Positions 35,047-44,339 are shown, counted from the stretch's first letter. The stretch is 64,000 bases of DNA from Gammaproteobacteria bacterium UBA7310 (GCA_002471665.1 DKQK01000026.1:4750-68749); one strand, 5' to 3'. Program-made: numbers and translations. Notes: generated from the letters alone by a model not told the origin.

Positions 35047-36693
35047 ATGCCACCTGCAAGAGTGAATAACCTGCACTACTCTTTAGTAAAGCATGGTTAC
35101 AGCAGGGATATGCAGGTGAACGCGCGCTACGGATTGCAAATGCTGATGTTGGTGGACCCCCAAACCCGCTCAGAAATGGCCCTGTCCGAGTTGGAGCGCA
35201 CCCTGGGTTGTCAGTTGGTCATGCTGGAGTCCAGTTCCGCGTTCACCCGTCAGACCAGCACGGCTCCGGTCGCCCTGGTTGAAGTAACCCCGCGCAACCA
35301 GGGTGCCCTGCTGAATCAGCTGCTGGGCACCTTCACGGTAAACCCCTATGATCATTTGATTCTCCTGCAGCGGGTTCCGGGAGAGGTGGATCTTGATCCG
35401 TTCTGGCAATGTCGGCTGTCGTTATATGTGCCTGTTTTTCAAGGTTTTGATCCTCTATACACAGCGCTGGATCAATTTTTTTCCAAGCAGCGGGAAATCA
35501 CCACTTTGCAAAATCAACTGCGCGAAGCCAGTGATATTGCCATGTTGTCCATGTCCGCCAGCAGTCAATTGGGGGAAATCATCCGCTTTTTGGAGAAGAG
35601 TTATAACTGCAGTGGCTACTCTGAGCTGGGAGCGTTATTGAATCAGACCCTGGAACGCCTGGGGATTGCCGGCTGCGGGTTGATTGAATCCCAGGATGGT
35701 GCTGTGGTTTATTTCGGCGAGCAGGAGCGGCGTGACGCTTGGCAGCGTTTGATGCTGGAAATGCGCAGCAAGGGCCGTTTTGTGGATCTGGAAAATCGTA
35801 CCATAGCGAATTTCGACGCCATCAGCGTCATGGCGCGCAACATGCCCGAGGTGGGTTCCGAGCCCTATGGCCGCATGAAAGACATGCTGTTCACCTTGGT
35901 GGAAGGTGCTGAAGCCCGGTTGCGGACATTGGCTCTGGAGCGGGCAGTGACCCTGTCCGAGAAAGCCAAATCCACCTTTTTACGGGTGATGTCCCATGAA
36001 TTGCGCACACCCATGAATGCCATTCTGGGGTTCAGTCACCGGCTTGCCGCCAAATCCAACGCTGAGCCCTACTCTGAACGGGAGCGCAATGCAGCTTCGA
36101 TGATTCATGATAACGCCCGGCGGCTCATGGAAATGATCGAGGATCTGGAAGATCTGAGCAGTGTCAATGTGGATACGGAATCCGCCAAACGGCGGGTGCT
36201 GATGGAGGATACACTGGTGGCAACCCTGCACCATGTGGAGCAGCAGGCGCAGCGAAAAGGTTTGCGCTTCCGGGCACATTACAGTGAGCCCGGTATGCAG
36301 GCGGAACTGGATCCCACGCGGCTGAATCAGGTGGTGAAAAAGCTCTGTGCCAATGCCTTGAAATACACCGCAGAAGGGGAGATTTCCGTCACGGTGGCCA
36401 CCCGCTATCACCACAGTTGCGGTGAACAACTGGTGTTGCAGGTGTGTGACAGCGGGGTGGGTATCTCACCCCGGAAACTACAGGGTATGTTCCGTCCGGT
36501 AAGCCAATTGTACGACGATTACGTGAACCACCATCAGGGTACCGGCCTGGGGGTGGCGGTGGTAAAGGAGTTTGTGGCTGAAATGGGCGGTGAAATCGAT
36601 GTCCATTCCAACGAGGGCGCCGGTACCTGCTTTAGCATCACTCTGCCGCGCTTCAAGCACGCCGAGCCAGACGACACTGTCGAACTGTTTTGA
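35047..36693 (+). CDS. Cytoplasmic hybrid-less sensor histidine kinase
   Basis: The 548-residue protein has no predicted membrane helix. The N-terminal 290 residues are a novel sensor region with possible GAF-like character (about 180-290), followed by a HisKA domain with His317 in FLRVMSHELRTPMNAILGFSH and a HATPase domain with KLCANALKYTAEG (N box), CDSGVGIS (G1) and QGTGLGVAVVKEFV (G2). No response regulator is adjacent, so the partner must lie elsewhere. It is divergent from the molybdoenzyme pair across 97 bases, which makes a sensing role for their substrate possible. The start is uncertain; ATG at 35110 has a better upstream GGG. Confidence 0.87.
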   Translation: MPPARVNNLHYSLVKHGYSRDMQVNARYGLQMLMLVDPQTRSEMALSELERTLGCQLVMLESSSAFTRQTSTAPVALVEVTPRNQGALLNQLLGTFTVNPYDHLILLQRVPGEVDLDPFWQCRLSLYVPVFQGFDPLYTALDQFFSKQREITTLQNQLREASDIAMLSMSASSQLGEIIRFLEKSYNCSGYSELGALLNQTLERLGIAGCGLIESQDGAVVYFGEQERRDAWQRLMLEMRSKGRFVDLENRTIANFDAISVMARNMPEVGSEPYGRMKDMLFTLVEGAEARLRTLALERAVTLSEKAKSTFLRVMSHELRTPMNAILGFSHRLAAKSNAEPYSERERNAASMIHDNARRLMEMIEDLEDLSSVNVDTESAKRRVLMEDTLVATLHHVEQQAQRKGLRFRAHYSEPGMQAELDPTRLNQVVKKLCANALKYTAEGEISVTVATRYHHSCGEQLVLQVCDSGVGISPRKLQGMFRPVSQLYDDYVNHHQGTGLGVAVVKEFVAEMGGEIDVHSNEGAGTCFSITLPRFKHAEPDDTVELF

Positions 36694-36858
36694 ACGTCAC
36701 TAAAGCAAACCGGTACTGGCGGCAGCCCTGAACAAGGCCCTCATCCCGTTACGTCATAATTCAGCATAATTGACCTCCAGATTGCCACCTTCGGGTGGCT
36801 CCAGCGCCCACATTGAGCGTTGCAATGGGAATACCTGTTTCATGCTTGGGGATGCCTT

Positions 36859-38982
36859 ATGCACCGTATTCAATTTCTTGTTTCAATCGTGTTTTGTCTC
36901 ATCACAGCAGCCAGCGCCAGCGCCTATCAAGGGGTGGACTATCAAGGGGCGGACTATCAAGAAGCAAATTATGCCGCTTTGGATGAGGTGGGCGCGGGCA
37001 GCCTGTTGATGCCATCGGATCAGGGCTACACGCCGTTTGTGCGCAGTCAGTCAGAGTTTGATGTGCAGGTAAATGGTCTGGTGTCCCGGGTGACACTGCG
37101 CCAGAGTTTTATCAACCCTTCCCGGCAATGGGTGGAGGCTGTTTATGTGCTGCCGTTGCCGGAGAACAGCGCTGTCAACGCCATGCGCATTCGCATTGGG
37201 GAGCGGGTGATCGAAGGTGAAATCAAGGAAAAGCAGGAAGCCAGGCGCCTATACACCCAGGCCAAAGCCCAGGGTATGCGGGCCGGACTGCTGCAGCAAC
37301 AGCGACCGAATCTGTTTTCCACCCAGGTGGCGAACATCGGCCCTCACGAAACCATTGAGGTGGAGTTGACCTTTCTGCAGACCCTGCGTTACGACCAGGG
37401 TGAGTTCTCCCTGCGGCTACCCATGACGCTGACGCCGCGTTACATTCCCGGCCTGTCCCGTCTGCCGGAATCCCCAGAGCAGGTTCAGGGGTGGGCTTTT
37501 CCCACGGCACAGGTGACGGATGCCCATATGATCACACCACCGCAAACCCATCATGCCGCGGCGGATCAACTCCAGGCCCGTGTCCGCATTCAAGTGACGC
37601 CGGGCTATCAGGTACAACAGTTTCAGGCACCCTATCACGACATCGATGTCACCCGGTTGAGTGAGGTCTATCAGATCCGGACCCGCAGCGAACAGGTGGC
37701 CATGGACCGGGATTTTGTACTGCGCTGGAAACCGGTCGCCCAGCAAAGTCCGGTGGCGGCGTATTTTTCTGAACAGGTTTCGGGCCGGGATCATGGCCTG
37801 ATCATGGTGATACCACCGGCCACCGCAGACGGCATAAGCGTTGCCCCGCGGGAGCTGATTTTGATCATCGACAGTTCCGGCTCCATGGCCGGGCAATCGA
37901 TGATACAGGCGAAACAGGCTTTGCACATGGCGCTCTCCCGTTTGCGGCCCCAGGACCGGTTTAACATTATCGATTTTGATTCCGGATACCGGACTCTGTT
38001 TCCTCACTCCACCGCAGCCAGTCCGGCAGCGCTGCGCCGCGCACAGGGGTTCGTGGATGGTCTGGTGGCCAATGGCGGTACTGAAATGGCGTCCCCGCTG
38101 CGCTGGGCGCTGACCCAAGCCGATGCAGAACATGTAGATGAGGAACAGCTTGAGGAGGAACAAGCCGATGTCATCGCCCAGATCGTGTTTATTACCGATG
38201 GCAGTGTGGGTAATGAAAGTGCCCTGTTTGAATTGATTCACCAGCACATCGCCCATAAGCGTCTTTATACCGTGGCCATTGGTGCAGCACCCAATGGATT
38301 TTTTATGCGTAAGGCGGCGGAGTTTGGCCGCGGAACCTACACCTACATCGGCAGCACCGATGAGGTGCAAAGCGCGATGGCGGAATTGTTTGGCAAAATT
38401 GAAAAGCCCGCGCTGACTCAAATATCGGTGCAGGTAGAAGGCGGCGCGGCCGAGTGGTATCCACAGCCTGTACCGGACTTGTTTGTGGGGGAGCCATTGT
38501 TGATCAAAGCGCGCTTTGATCAACCACCTGCGGCCGTATCCATTGCTGGACGCTTTGCAGGGCAGCAATGGCAGACCCGGTTGCAATTGCGCTCCGACCA
38601 GCAGGCCGCCGGTGTGGCCACCCTGTGGGCGCGGGCCAAGGTGGCCAGCCTGCAGGATGACGGTGTGCGCCAGGGAAACGCAGCGATGCACCGTGATGCC
38701 ATTGTGGCACTGGGACTTGAGCACCGACTGCTGACCCCTTACACCAGTTTTGTGGCTGTCGATAAAACGCCGGTGCGGCCGCAGGACGCGGCCGTGCAGC
38801 AGGCGCAGATTGCCAATCGAATGCCCGCCGGATCCCGGCAGCCGGCGCCGGCAGTGGGTTATCCGCGCACGGCCCTGGGCCTGCACTGGCATTTGGTGAT
38901 TGGATTCTTATTGCTGGGGCTGGCCTTGTTGTTGTGGCAACGGGCGGAATTCGGAGGCCAAGCGCATGCGGAACTGGCGTAA
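36859..38982 (+). CDS. VIT/vWA-domain sortase target protein
   Basis: The 707-residue precursor starts at the ATG at 36859 (GGGGA at 36847-36851). It has a signal peptide (1-22), three YQxxx repeats at the mature N-terminus, a vault/inter-alpha-trypsin VIT domain (about 55-180), and a von Willebrand A domain with a complete MIDAS start DSSGS (338-342). The C-terminus has a sorting-signal layout: YPRT (668-671), then ALG, a hydrophobic helix (about 677-693) and a short tail with WQRAE. This is the architecture of the marine proteobacterial sortase target family, always paired with a sortase like the one that overlaps its 3' end by 17 bases. The function is probably a surface or periplasmic adhesin. 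Confidence 0.92.
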   Translation: MHRIQFLVSIVFCLITAASASAYQGVDYQGADYQEANYAALDEVGAGSLLMPSDQGYTPFVRSQSEFDVQVNGLVSRVTLRQSFINPSRQWVEAVYVLPLPENSAVNAMRIRIGERVIEGEIKEKQEARRLYTQAKAQGMRAGLLQQQRPNLFSTQVANIGPHETIEVELTFLQTLRYDQGEFSLRLPMTLTPRYIPGLSRLPESPEQVQGWAFPTAQVTDAHMITPPQTHHAAADQLQARVRIQVTPGYQVQQFQAPYHDIDVTRLSEVYQIRTRSEQVAMDRDFVLRWKPVAQQSPVAAYFSEQVSGRDHGLIMVIPPATADGISVAPRELILIIDSSGSMAGQSMIQAKQALHMALSRLRPQDRFNIIDFDSGYRTLFPHSTAASPAALRRAQGFVDGLVANGGTEMASPLRWALTQADAEHVDEEQLEEEQADVIAQIVFITDGSVGNESALFELIHQHIAHKRLYTVAIGAAPNGFFMRKAAEFGRGTYTYIGSTDEVQSAMAELFGKIEKPALTQISVQVEGGAAEWYPQPVPDLFVGEPLLIKARFDQPPAAVSIAGRFAGQQWQTRLQLRSDQQAAGVATLWARAKVASLQDDGVRQGNAAMHRDAIVALGLEHRLLTPYTSFVAVDKTPVRPQDAAVQQAQIANRMPAGSRQPAPAVGYPRTALGLHWHLVIGFLLLGLALLLWQRAEFGGQAHAELA
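36925..36969 (+). repeat. Three tandem 15-bp coding repeats in the sortase target
   Basis: TATCAAGGGGTGGAC, TATCAAGGGGCGGAC and TATCAAGAAGCAAAT follow each other, coding for YQGVD, YQGAD and YQEAN at the mature N-terminus. The first two copies differ by one base, the third is more diverged. Confidence 0.9.
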
Positions 38983-39553
38983 GCAAGCGGCGCTGTTGTT
39001 GATGGTATTGGCGGTGTGGTTGTTGGGGGAAAGTGCTTACCTGTTTGCCAAGGCCCGGTTTGCACAATATTTGCTGGACGACGCCTGGCAACGCTCGCTG
39101 CGGGACGGCAACGACCATCGACCCTGGCCCTGGGCGGATACCGCGCCCATCGCCCGCCTGGTATTCCCCGCACAGGATAAGAAACTGGTGGTACTGGCCG
39201 GGGCCAGCGGACGCAATCTTGCCTTCGGCCCCAGCCATCTCAGTGCCAGTGTGACACCGGGGCAGGTGGGTGTGAGTGTGATCGGCGGACATCGCGACAC
39301 CCACTTTGCGTTTCTCAGTCAGGTGCAACTGGGGGAGCAAATACTGCTGCAATCCCGCGATGGTCGTCTGCAGTGGTTCGAGATTGTGCAGATCCAGGTA
39401 ACGGATGTGCGCGACTCCGATATTCGATTGCAGGCTGACGCACCGGTATTGGCGCTGGTGGCGTGCTACCCGTTTACCGCACTGGATAGCGGTGGCCCGT
39501 TACGCTACCTGGTCATCGCCCGCCAGGTGGTCCGTGGCCTGTCTGTGAGTTGA
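38966..39553 (+). CDS. Class GN (marine proteobacterial) sortase
   Basis: The 195-residue transpeptidase begins at the ATG at 38966, with GGAGG at 38953-38957. It has an N-terminal membrane anchor (residues 8-25) and the sortase barrel with catalytic His109 (GGHRDTHF), Cys167 (LVACYPF) and Arg180 (GPLRYLVIAR). Sortases cleave a sorting signal and join the substrate to an acceptor amine; the gram-negative acceptor is not established. It overlaps the target gene by 17 bases, which argues for dedicated one-substrate coupling. The DUF218 gene follows 58 bases later. Confidence 0.93.
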   Translation: MRNWRKQAALLLMVLAVWLLGESAYLFAKARFAQYLLDDAWQRSLRDGNDHRPWPWADTAPIARLVFPAQDKKLVVLAGASGRNLAFGPSHLSASVTPGQVGVSVIGGHRDTHFAFLSQVQLGEQILLQSRDGRLQWFEIVQIQVTDVRDSDIRLQADAPVLALVACYPFTALDSGGPLRYLVIARQVVRGLSVS

Positions 39554-39611
39554 CATCCGATTGTGGTAGGGTGAGCCGCATACTGAGACTGATATGGGGT
39601 AGTCGACGTTC

Positions 39612-40367
39612 ATGCGTTACATTCTTACTGCGCTGATACTGCCGCCGGCAATGAATTTCATACTGCTGCTGATCGCCTTGATCCTGTGGCGCAACAACCG
39701 CAAGTTGGCCATGGTGTTCGGCTCGGTGTCATTACTGACGTTGCTGGCGCTGTCCATTCCGGCGGTGAAATGTTTTTTGTTCAAGGGGCTGGAGCCTTAT
39801 CCGGCCTTGGATGCTGCTTCCCTGCAACAGCCCGGCCGAAACCCGGGCGCCATTGTGGTGTTGGGGGGAGGTATTTATGTGCAGCAGCCGGAGTACGGCG
39901 CTTCGGTGCCCTCGGATTTAACCAACCGACGTCTGTTGTACGCGGTTTATCTGCATGAACAGACCGGGTTGCCATTGTTGCTCAGCGGTGGTGCTCCCGG
40001 TGCTGCAGAACGCAGTGAAGCGGAAGCTATGGCGGAAATTTTACGGCGGTTTGCCATTGAACCGGGGTGGGTGGAAAGCAACAGCCGCAACACTTGGGAG
40101 AACGCGCTGTTCAGTGTGGAATACCTGCAACGCAGTGGCATTGACCAGGTTCTGTTGGTGAGCGATGCCTGGCATTTGCCCAGGGCCGTGTACAGTTTTG
40201 AGCAGCAGGGGATGGATGTGATACCGGCGCCCACCGGATTTGAGAGCCGATGCGGTTGCAGTCTGTATTATTGGATACCGGGTTCCTGGAGTTTTTTCCT
40301 GTCAAGCTTCGCCATTCGGGAATATCTGGGGCTTCTGGCCTACCACTGGGGGCAGGCCGAGCCCTGA
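39612..40367 (+). CDS. DUF218 (YdcF/ElyC/SanA-like) membrane protein
   Basis: The 251-residue protein has two N-terminal membrane helices (about 5-25 and 32-52) followed by a periplasmic or cytoplasmic DUF218 domain: AIVVLGGGIYVQQPEYG, LLLSGGAPG, SRNTWENALFS and VLLVSDAWHLPRAVYSFEQ with a conserved His. E. coli ElyC and SanA of this family affect peptidoglycan or envelope lipid-carrier metabolism. It follows the sortase in the same direction, so it may take part in envelope attachment, though the family occurs widely alone. It ends 21 bases from the convergent lnt stop. Confidence 0.9.
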   Translation: MRYILTALILPPAMNFILLLIALILWRNNRKLAMVFGSVSLLTLLALSIPAVKCFLFKGLEPYPALDAASLQQPGRNPGAIVVLGGGIYVQQPEYGASVPSDLTNRRLLYAVYLHEQTGLPLLLSGGAPGAAERSEAEAMAEILRRFAIEPGWVESNSRNTWENALFSVEYLQRSGIDQVLLVSDAWHLPRAVYSFEQQGMDVIPAPTGFESRCGCSLYYWIPGSWSFFLSSFAIREYLGLLAYHWGQAEP

Positions 40368-40388
40368 ACATTGCTGCAGTGTTTCTGA

Positions 40389-41948
40389 TTACTTACGGGA
40401 AACCGTAGAGCGATGGTACAGCGGTCGTACTTCCGGTTCCTGGATGGGGCGACTGGAAAGTGCGATACCGGCAATCAGCAGCAACAGGCACAGCCCCAGA
40501 ACCGGCCATTGACCGAATTGCACAAACGGCGTGACCCCCGCGGTGCCATAGATTACTCCCTTCAAAACCCCTGCCTGAAAGGAGGGGATGCGGGACTGAA
40601 CGCGGCCACGGTGATCGATGATGGCGGTGATGCCCGTATTGGTTCCCCGCAGCAGATACTTTCCGGTTTCCAGTGCGCGCATGCGGGCCATCTGAAAATG
40701 TTGAATCGGCCCCCAGGAGCGGCCAAACCAGGCATCATTGCTGATGGTGAGCAGAAAGTCTTTATCCCTGGCCTGTTGGCGAACCAACTCCGGGTAGACA
40801 ATCTCATAGCAGATGTAAGCGGAGAAACTCAGCCCTTTGGCGATCAGTGGCGGCTGCTCGGCTGCACCCTTGGTGAAACTGGACATGGGCAGGTTAAAGA
40901 AAGGAAGCAACCCGCGCAGGACGTCTTCCAGTGGCACGTATTCGCCGAACGGGACCAGTTTCTGTTTGTTGTAGATCCCTTCACCATCGCCGATGACGAA
41001 GACCGCATTGTAATAATGCTGCTCGCCGTTTTCCTGGGGTTCCCAGCGGGGTACACCACTGATGATGGCCACGGATTTTTCGGAGGCCGCAATATCCAGA
41101 TCCGTAATTGTGCGCAGGGCTTGGTGATAAAACACCGGATAGGCGGCCTCAGGCCACAGAATCAGATCGGCATCCCAGTTTTCCCGGGTGGCGTCCACAT
41201 AGGTGCTGATGATTTTATTGCGGTATTTTGGGTCCCATTTCTGTTCCTGGGGAATGTTGCCCTGTATCAAGGCCACCTGCCGGGATTGGGCCAGATCCGG
41301 TTGGGTCCACGGGGTATTCTGCAGTAACCAGCAGCTCACCCAGATGATCAGCAGCGCGCCGGCAGCCGGCAGGCGCCGGGGCGATTCCTGTTTCAGTATC
41401 TGGCGCAGCAGTACCGCCGAGACGGCCGCCACCAGGCTTAAGCCCAGGGCACCGGCAACGGGGGCCAGGCCGGCAATGGGTGAATCAATAAAACCATACC
41501 CGGCCCAGAGCCAGGGAAAGCCACTCAACAGCCAGGTTTTGGTCCACTCCATCAGTACCCATAACGCCGGGAAGGTTAGCAGAGCATAGCGATCCATTTG
41601 TAAACGGCGATAGGCCCAGAACGGCAACGCAAACAGCAGCACGCTGAGAAAGGCACAGAACAGCAGCGTTCCCAGGGCTGCCAGCCACACCGGTGCGCTA
41701 CCGTAAAAATGGATGCTGACATAAACCCAGGACACCCCTACGCCGTGAAACCCCATACCGTAGAGAAAGGCCCGCAGAAAGGCCCGTCGCGGCGTTTGCC
41801 CTTCCAGCAAAATCAGTAGCAGTGCCATGGAGGCGGGGATCAGCGGCCAGAAACCCACAGGGGCCAATCCCAGGGGGAAAATCGCCCCCGCCAATAACGC
41901 CAACAGGTGGCCTTTGCCACCTGTGGTAATTGAGGTCTTTAAAGTCAT
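40389..41948 (-). CDS. lnt: Apolipoprotein N-acyltransferase
   Basis: Lnt adds the third acyl chain to the N-terminal cysteine of lipoproteins in the inner membrane. The 519-residue protein has about eight membrane helices and a nitrilase-fold domain in which the catalytic triad is visible: Glu in ILWPEAAYP, Lys in YNKQKLVPFGEYVP and Cys in AYICYEIVYPE. It ends the phoH-ybeY-corC-lnt operon, 16 bases after corC, as in E. coli and Pseudomonas. Confidence 0.96.
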   Translation of the reverse strand: MTLKTSITTGGKGHLLALLAGAIFPLGLAPVGFWPLIPASMALLLILLEGQTPRRAFLRAFLYGMGFHGVGVSWVYVSIHFYGSAPVWLAALGTLLFCAFLSVLLFALPFWAYRRLQMDRYALLTFPALWVLMEWTKTWLLSGFPWLWAGYGFIDSPIAGLAPVAGALGLSLVAAVSAVLLRQILKQESPRRLPAAGALLIIWVSCWLLQNTPWTQPDLAQSRQVALIQGNIPQEQKWDPKYRNKIISTYVDATRENWDADLILWPEAAYPVFYHQALRTITDLDIAASEKSVAIISGVPRWEPQENGEQHYYNAVFVIGDGEGIYNKQKLVPFGEYVPLEDVLRGLLPFFNLPMSSFTKGAAEQPPLIAKGLSFSAYICYEIVYPELVRQQARDKDFLLTISNDAWFGRSWGPIQHFQMARMRALETGKYLLRGTNTGITAIIDHRGRVQSRIPSFQAGVLKGVIYGTAGVTPFVQFGQWPVLGLCLLLLIAGIALSSRPIQEPEVRPLYHRSTVSRK

Positions 41949-41964
41949 GTGCGTGTTCTGGTTA

Positions 41965-42825
41965 TCAGTGTTGTATGGGGCTCACTTTCAGTAAACGAAT
42001 GGCCCGGTTATCCGCGTTCAGTACCGTAAAATGATATTTGCCAATGTTGACGCTTTCCTCACGTTTCGGCAAATGTCCGAAGTGGCTCAACACGATTCCC
42101 CCAATGGTATCGTATTCGTCCTCATTGAACTTGGTGGCAAAATGCTCATTGAATTCGTCGATGGGGGTCACCGCCTTGACGACGAATTCATTGTTGTCTG
42201 CCTGTTTGATCATGTAGTCGTCATCAAAATCGTGTTCATCATCGATCTCGCCCACGATCTGTTCCAGCACGTCTTCGATGGTCACCAGGCCGGACATCTT
42301 GCCATACTCGTTCACCACGATGGCCATATGAGTACGGGTCTGGCGAAACTCCTTCAGCAGCACGTTCAGACGTTTGCTTTCGGGGACCAGGGTGGCGGGG
42401 CGGATCAGATCCTTGAGCTGGGTTTTCTCCAGTTTGCCCTTGTAGGCCAGGTCCAGCAGATCCTTGGCCAGCAAAATGCCGATGATCTCATCCGGGCTGT
42501 CGCCGTACACGGGGAAACGGGAATGGGCGGATTCAATGATGGGTGGCAGATACTCATCGGGCTTGGCGCTGGCGTTGATCACGATGGACTGGGAACGGGG
42601 TATCATGATCTCCCGCACCTGCATATCGGATACCTGTAACGCCCCCTGGAATATGCCCAGTGCTTCTGCTTCAACCAGCCCACTGTGGTGGGCATTGGTC
42701 AGAATTTCCAGAACCTCGGATTGGTTCTGAGGTTCACCGGACAGAAAGTTGGCTAACTTATCTAAAAAACCCCTGCCTGATGAACCGTTACGACTGTGAT
42801 CGTCGTTCATGATGACGAGTGTCAC
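41965..42825 (-). CDS. corC: CorC/HlyC-family transporter-associated protein
   Basis: The 286-residue soluble protein has a pair of CBS domains (about 65-185) with VREIMIPRSQSIVINASA and LNVLLKEFRQTRTHMAIVVNEYG, and a C-terminal CorC_HlyC domain (EFNEHFATKFNEDEYDTIGGIVLSHFGHLP). The family is linked to magnesium and cobalt efflux in Salmonella, though the mechanism is unclear. It starts 7 bases after the ybeY stop and is part of the conserved phoH-ybeY-corC-lnt operon. Confidence 0.95.
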   Translation of the reverse strand: MTLVIMNDDHSRNGSSGRGFLDKLANFLSGEPQNQSEVLEILTNAHHSGLVEAEALGIFQGALQVSDMQVREIMIPRSQSIVINASAKPDEYLPPIIESAHSRFPVYGDSPDEIIGILLAKDLLDLAYKGKLEKTQLKDLIRPATLVPESKRLNVLLKEFRQTRTHMAIVVNEYGKMSGLVTIEDVLEQIVGEIDDEHDFDDDYMIKQADNNEFVVKAVTPIDEFNEHFATKFNEDEYDTIGGIVLSHFGHLPKREESVNIGKYHFTVLNADNRAIRLLKVSPIQH

Positions 42826-42832
42826 TCCTATT

Positions 42833-43330
42833 CTAGTTATTGATCACGTATGGATCCGCATAGCCCAGGTTAGCCAGGGTTTGCACTTCCAACGTTTCCA
42901 TTGCCTCGGCGTCTTCTTCATTTATGTGGTCGTAACCCAATAAATGCAAGGTACCGTGGATTACCATGTGAGCCCAGTGGGCTTCCAGTTCTTTTTGCTG
43001 TTCCTGCGCTTCCCGTTCCACAATGTCGGCGCAGATCACCAGATCCCCCAGCAGGGCCAGGGGAATATCCTCCGGCGCCTCAAAGGGAAACGACAATACA
43101 TTGGTGGGGCGGTCTTTGCCCCGGTAGGTATGGTTGAGTGCCTGGCTTTCGCTTCGCTCCACTATTCTTAAGGTCAGCTCTGTGGGCACCGTTTCGGGGG
43201 CCGTATAGTGTGCTGCTTGCAGAGCTTGTGCCACCCAATTGGAAAATTGCGCTGCAGTGGGAATGGTGTGGCCGGCACAGGCAAGTTGCAGGTCGATGTC
43301 CAGACCCTGCGCGTTCTCAGTGGCCATCAT
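42833..43330 (-). CDS. ybeY: Endoribonuclease YbeY
   Basis: YbeY is a zinc endoribonuclease for 16S rRNA 3' end maturation and ribosome quality control. From the ATG at 43330 it has 165 residues, with the TYRGKDRPTNVLSFPFE motif (69-84) and the zinc site HGTLHLLGYDH (His125, His129, His135). A start at 43435 would add 35 residues of phoH-overlapping sequence unlike the family. The adjacent ATG at 43327 is equally possible. It overlaps the phoH 3' end by 14 bases. Confidence 0.95.
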   Translation of the reverse strand: MMATENAQGLDIDLQLACAGHTIPTAAQFSNWVAQALQAAHYTAPETVPTELTLRIVERSESQALNHTYRGKDRPTNVLSFPFEAPEDIPLALLGDLVICADIVEREAQEQQKELEAHWAHMVIHGTLHLLGYDHINEEDAEAMETLEVQTLANLGYADPYVINN

Positions 43331-44339
43331 GGTGCATGTCGTCGGTTTCGTGGCGGTCATAGGCTTCCACAATGCGCTGCACCAGGGTATGACGCACCAC
43401 ATCTTTGGATTGGAAGTGAGAGAAACCGATGCCATTCACTTCTTTGAGTACGTCCATGGCGTGCACGAGGCCACTTTTGGTGCCCCTGGGCAGGTCAATC
43501 TGGGTGTAGTCACCGGTGATGACGGCTTTGGAGCCAAAGCCGATCCGGGTCAGAAACATCTTCATTTGTTCTTTGGTGGTATTCTGACTTTCATCCAGAA
43601 TAATGAAGGAATTGTTCAGTGTCCGACCGCGCATGTAGGCCAGCGGAGCCACCTCAATAATCTGGCGGTCAATGAATTTGGCCACCCGCTCGAAACCGAG
43701 CATTTCATACAGCGCATCGTACAGCGGGCGCAGATACGGGTTGATTTTTTCTGCCAGGTCACCCGGCAGAAATCCCAGTTTTTCCCCCGCTTCCACGGCC
43801 GGGCGCACCAATAAAATGCGTCGTACCTGTTCTGCCTCCAGCGCCTCCACGGCGCAGGCCACGGCCAGATAGGTCTTACCGGTACCGGCGGGGCCGATGC
43901 CGAAGTTAATGTCATTACGCAGTATTTGGCGCACGTACGCTTTCTGGTTTTCGCCGCGGGGCTTGATCATGCCCTTACGGGTACGGATACCCAGCTCGGT
44001 GGCTTCCTGGTCGGGGGCCGGGGCATTGATTGCGGGCTGTTCCGGGTCATTGTGCTCCGGGTTCATCAGGCTCTCCCGCAGCATCAGGTGTACGTCATCG
44101 GGAGTCAGATAGCGGGTGCTCTGTGTGTCTTTATAGAGCTTGTGGAGAACTTCGCTGGCGGCATTGACCTGACTGGGGTGTCCGGTCAGTTGGAATGCGT
44201 TGCCGCGGTTGGCGATCTGTACATCCAGCTTGTCTTCGATCTGTCGCAGGTGCTCGTCGAATTGGCCACACAGCTTGGCGAGGCGACTGGAGTCTGCAGG
44301 CTCCAGTTTCAATTGATGTGTTGTTACGATCTCGTTCAA
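43317..44339 (-). CDS. ybeZ: PhoH-like ATPase YbeZ
   Basis: The 340-residue protein has an N-terminal KH-like region (about 10-70) and a PhoH helicase-like NTPase with Walker A GPAGTGKT (149-156) and Walker B FIILDESQNTTKEQ near 240. It works with YbeY in RNA metabolism in characterised species. The start is a TTG at 44339 with no clear Shine-Dalgarno sequence; no better in-frame start is seen upstream, so this call is tentative by a few codons. It is the first gene of the operon; the intergenic gap to miaB is described separately. Confidence 0.94.
   Translation of the reverse strand: MNEIVTTHQLKLEPADSSRLAKLCGQFDEHLRQIEDKLDVQIANRGNAFQLTGHPSQVNAASEVLHKLYKDTQSTRYLTPDDVHLMLRESLMNPEHNDPEQPAINAPAPDQEATELGIRTRKGMIKPRGENQKAYVRQILRNDINFGIGPAGTGKTYLAVACAVEALEAEQVRRILLVRPAVEAGEKLGFLPGDLAEKINPYLRPLYDALYEMLGFERVAKFIDRQIIEVAPLAYMRGRTLNNSFIILDESQNTTKEQMKMFLTRIGFGSKAVITGDYTQIDLPRGTKSGLVHAMDVLKEVNGIGFSHFQSKDVVRHTLVQRIVEAYDRHETDDMHHDGH

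Noticed and set aside
36784..36799. GCCACC-TTCG-GGTGGC hairpin before the sortase target as a terminator
   Set aside because: The stem is perfect, but no T tract follows in either direction, so no role is claimed.
37417..38892. A 491-codon minus-strand frame opposite the sortase target
   Set aside because: It is antisense to a VIT/vWA gene with complete motifs, and its composition is that of a shadow frame.
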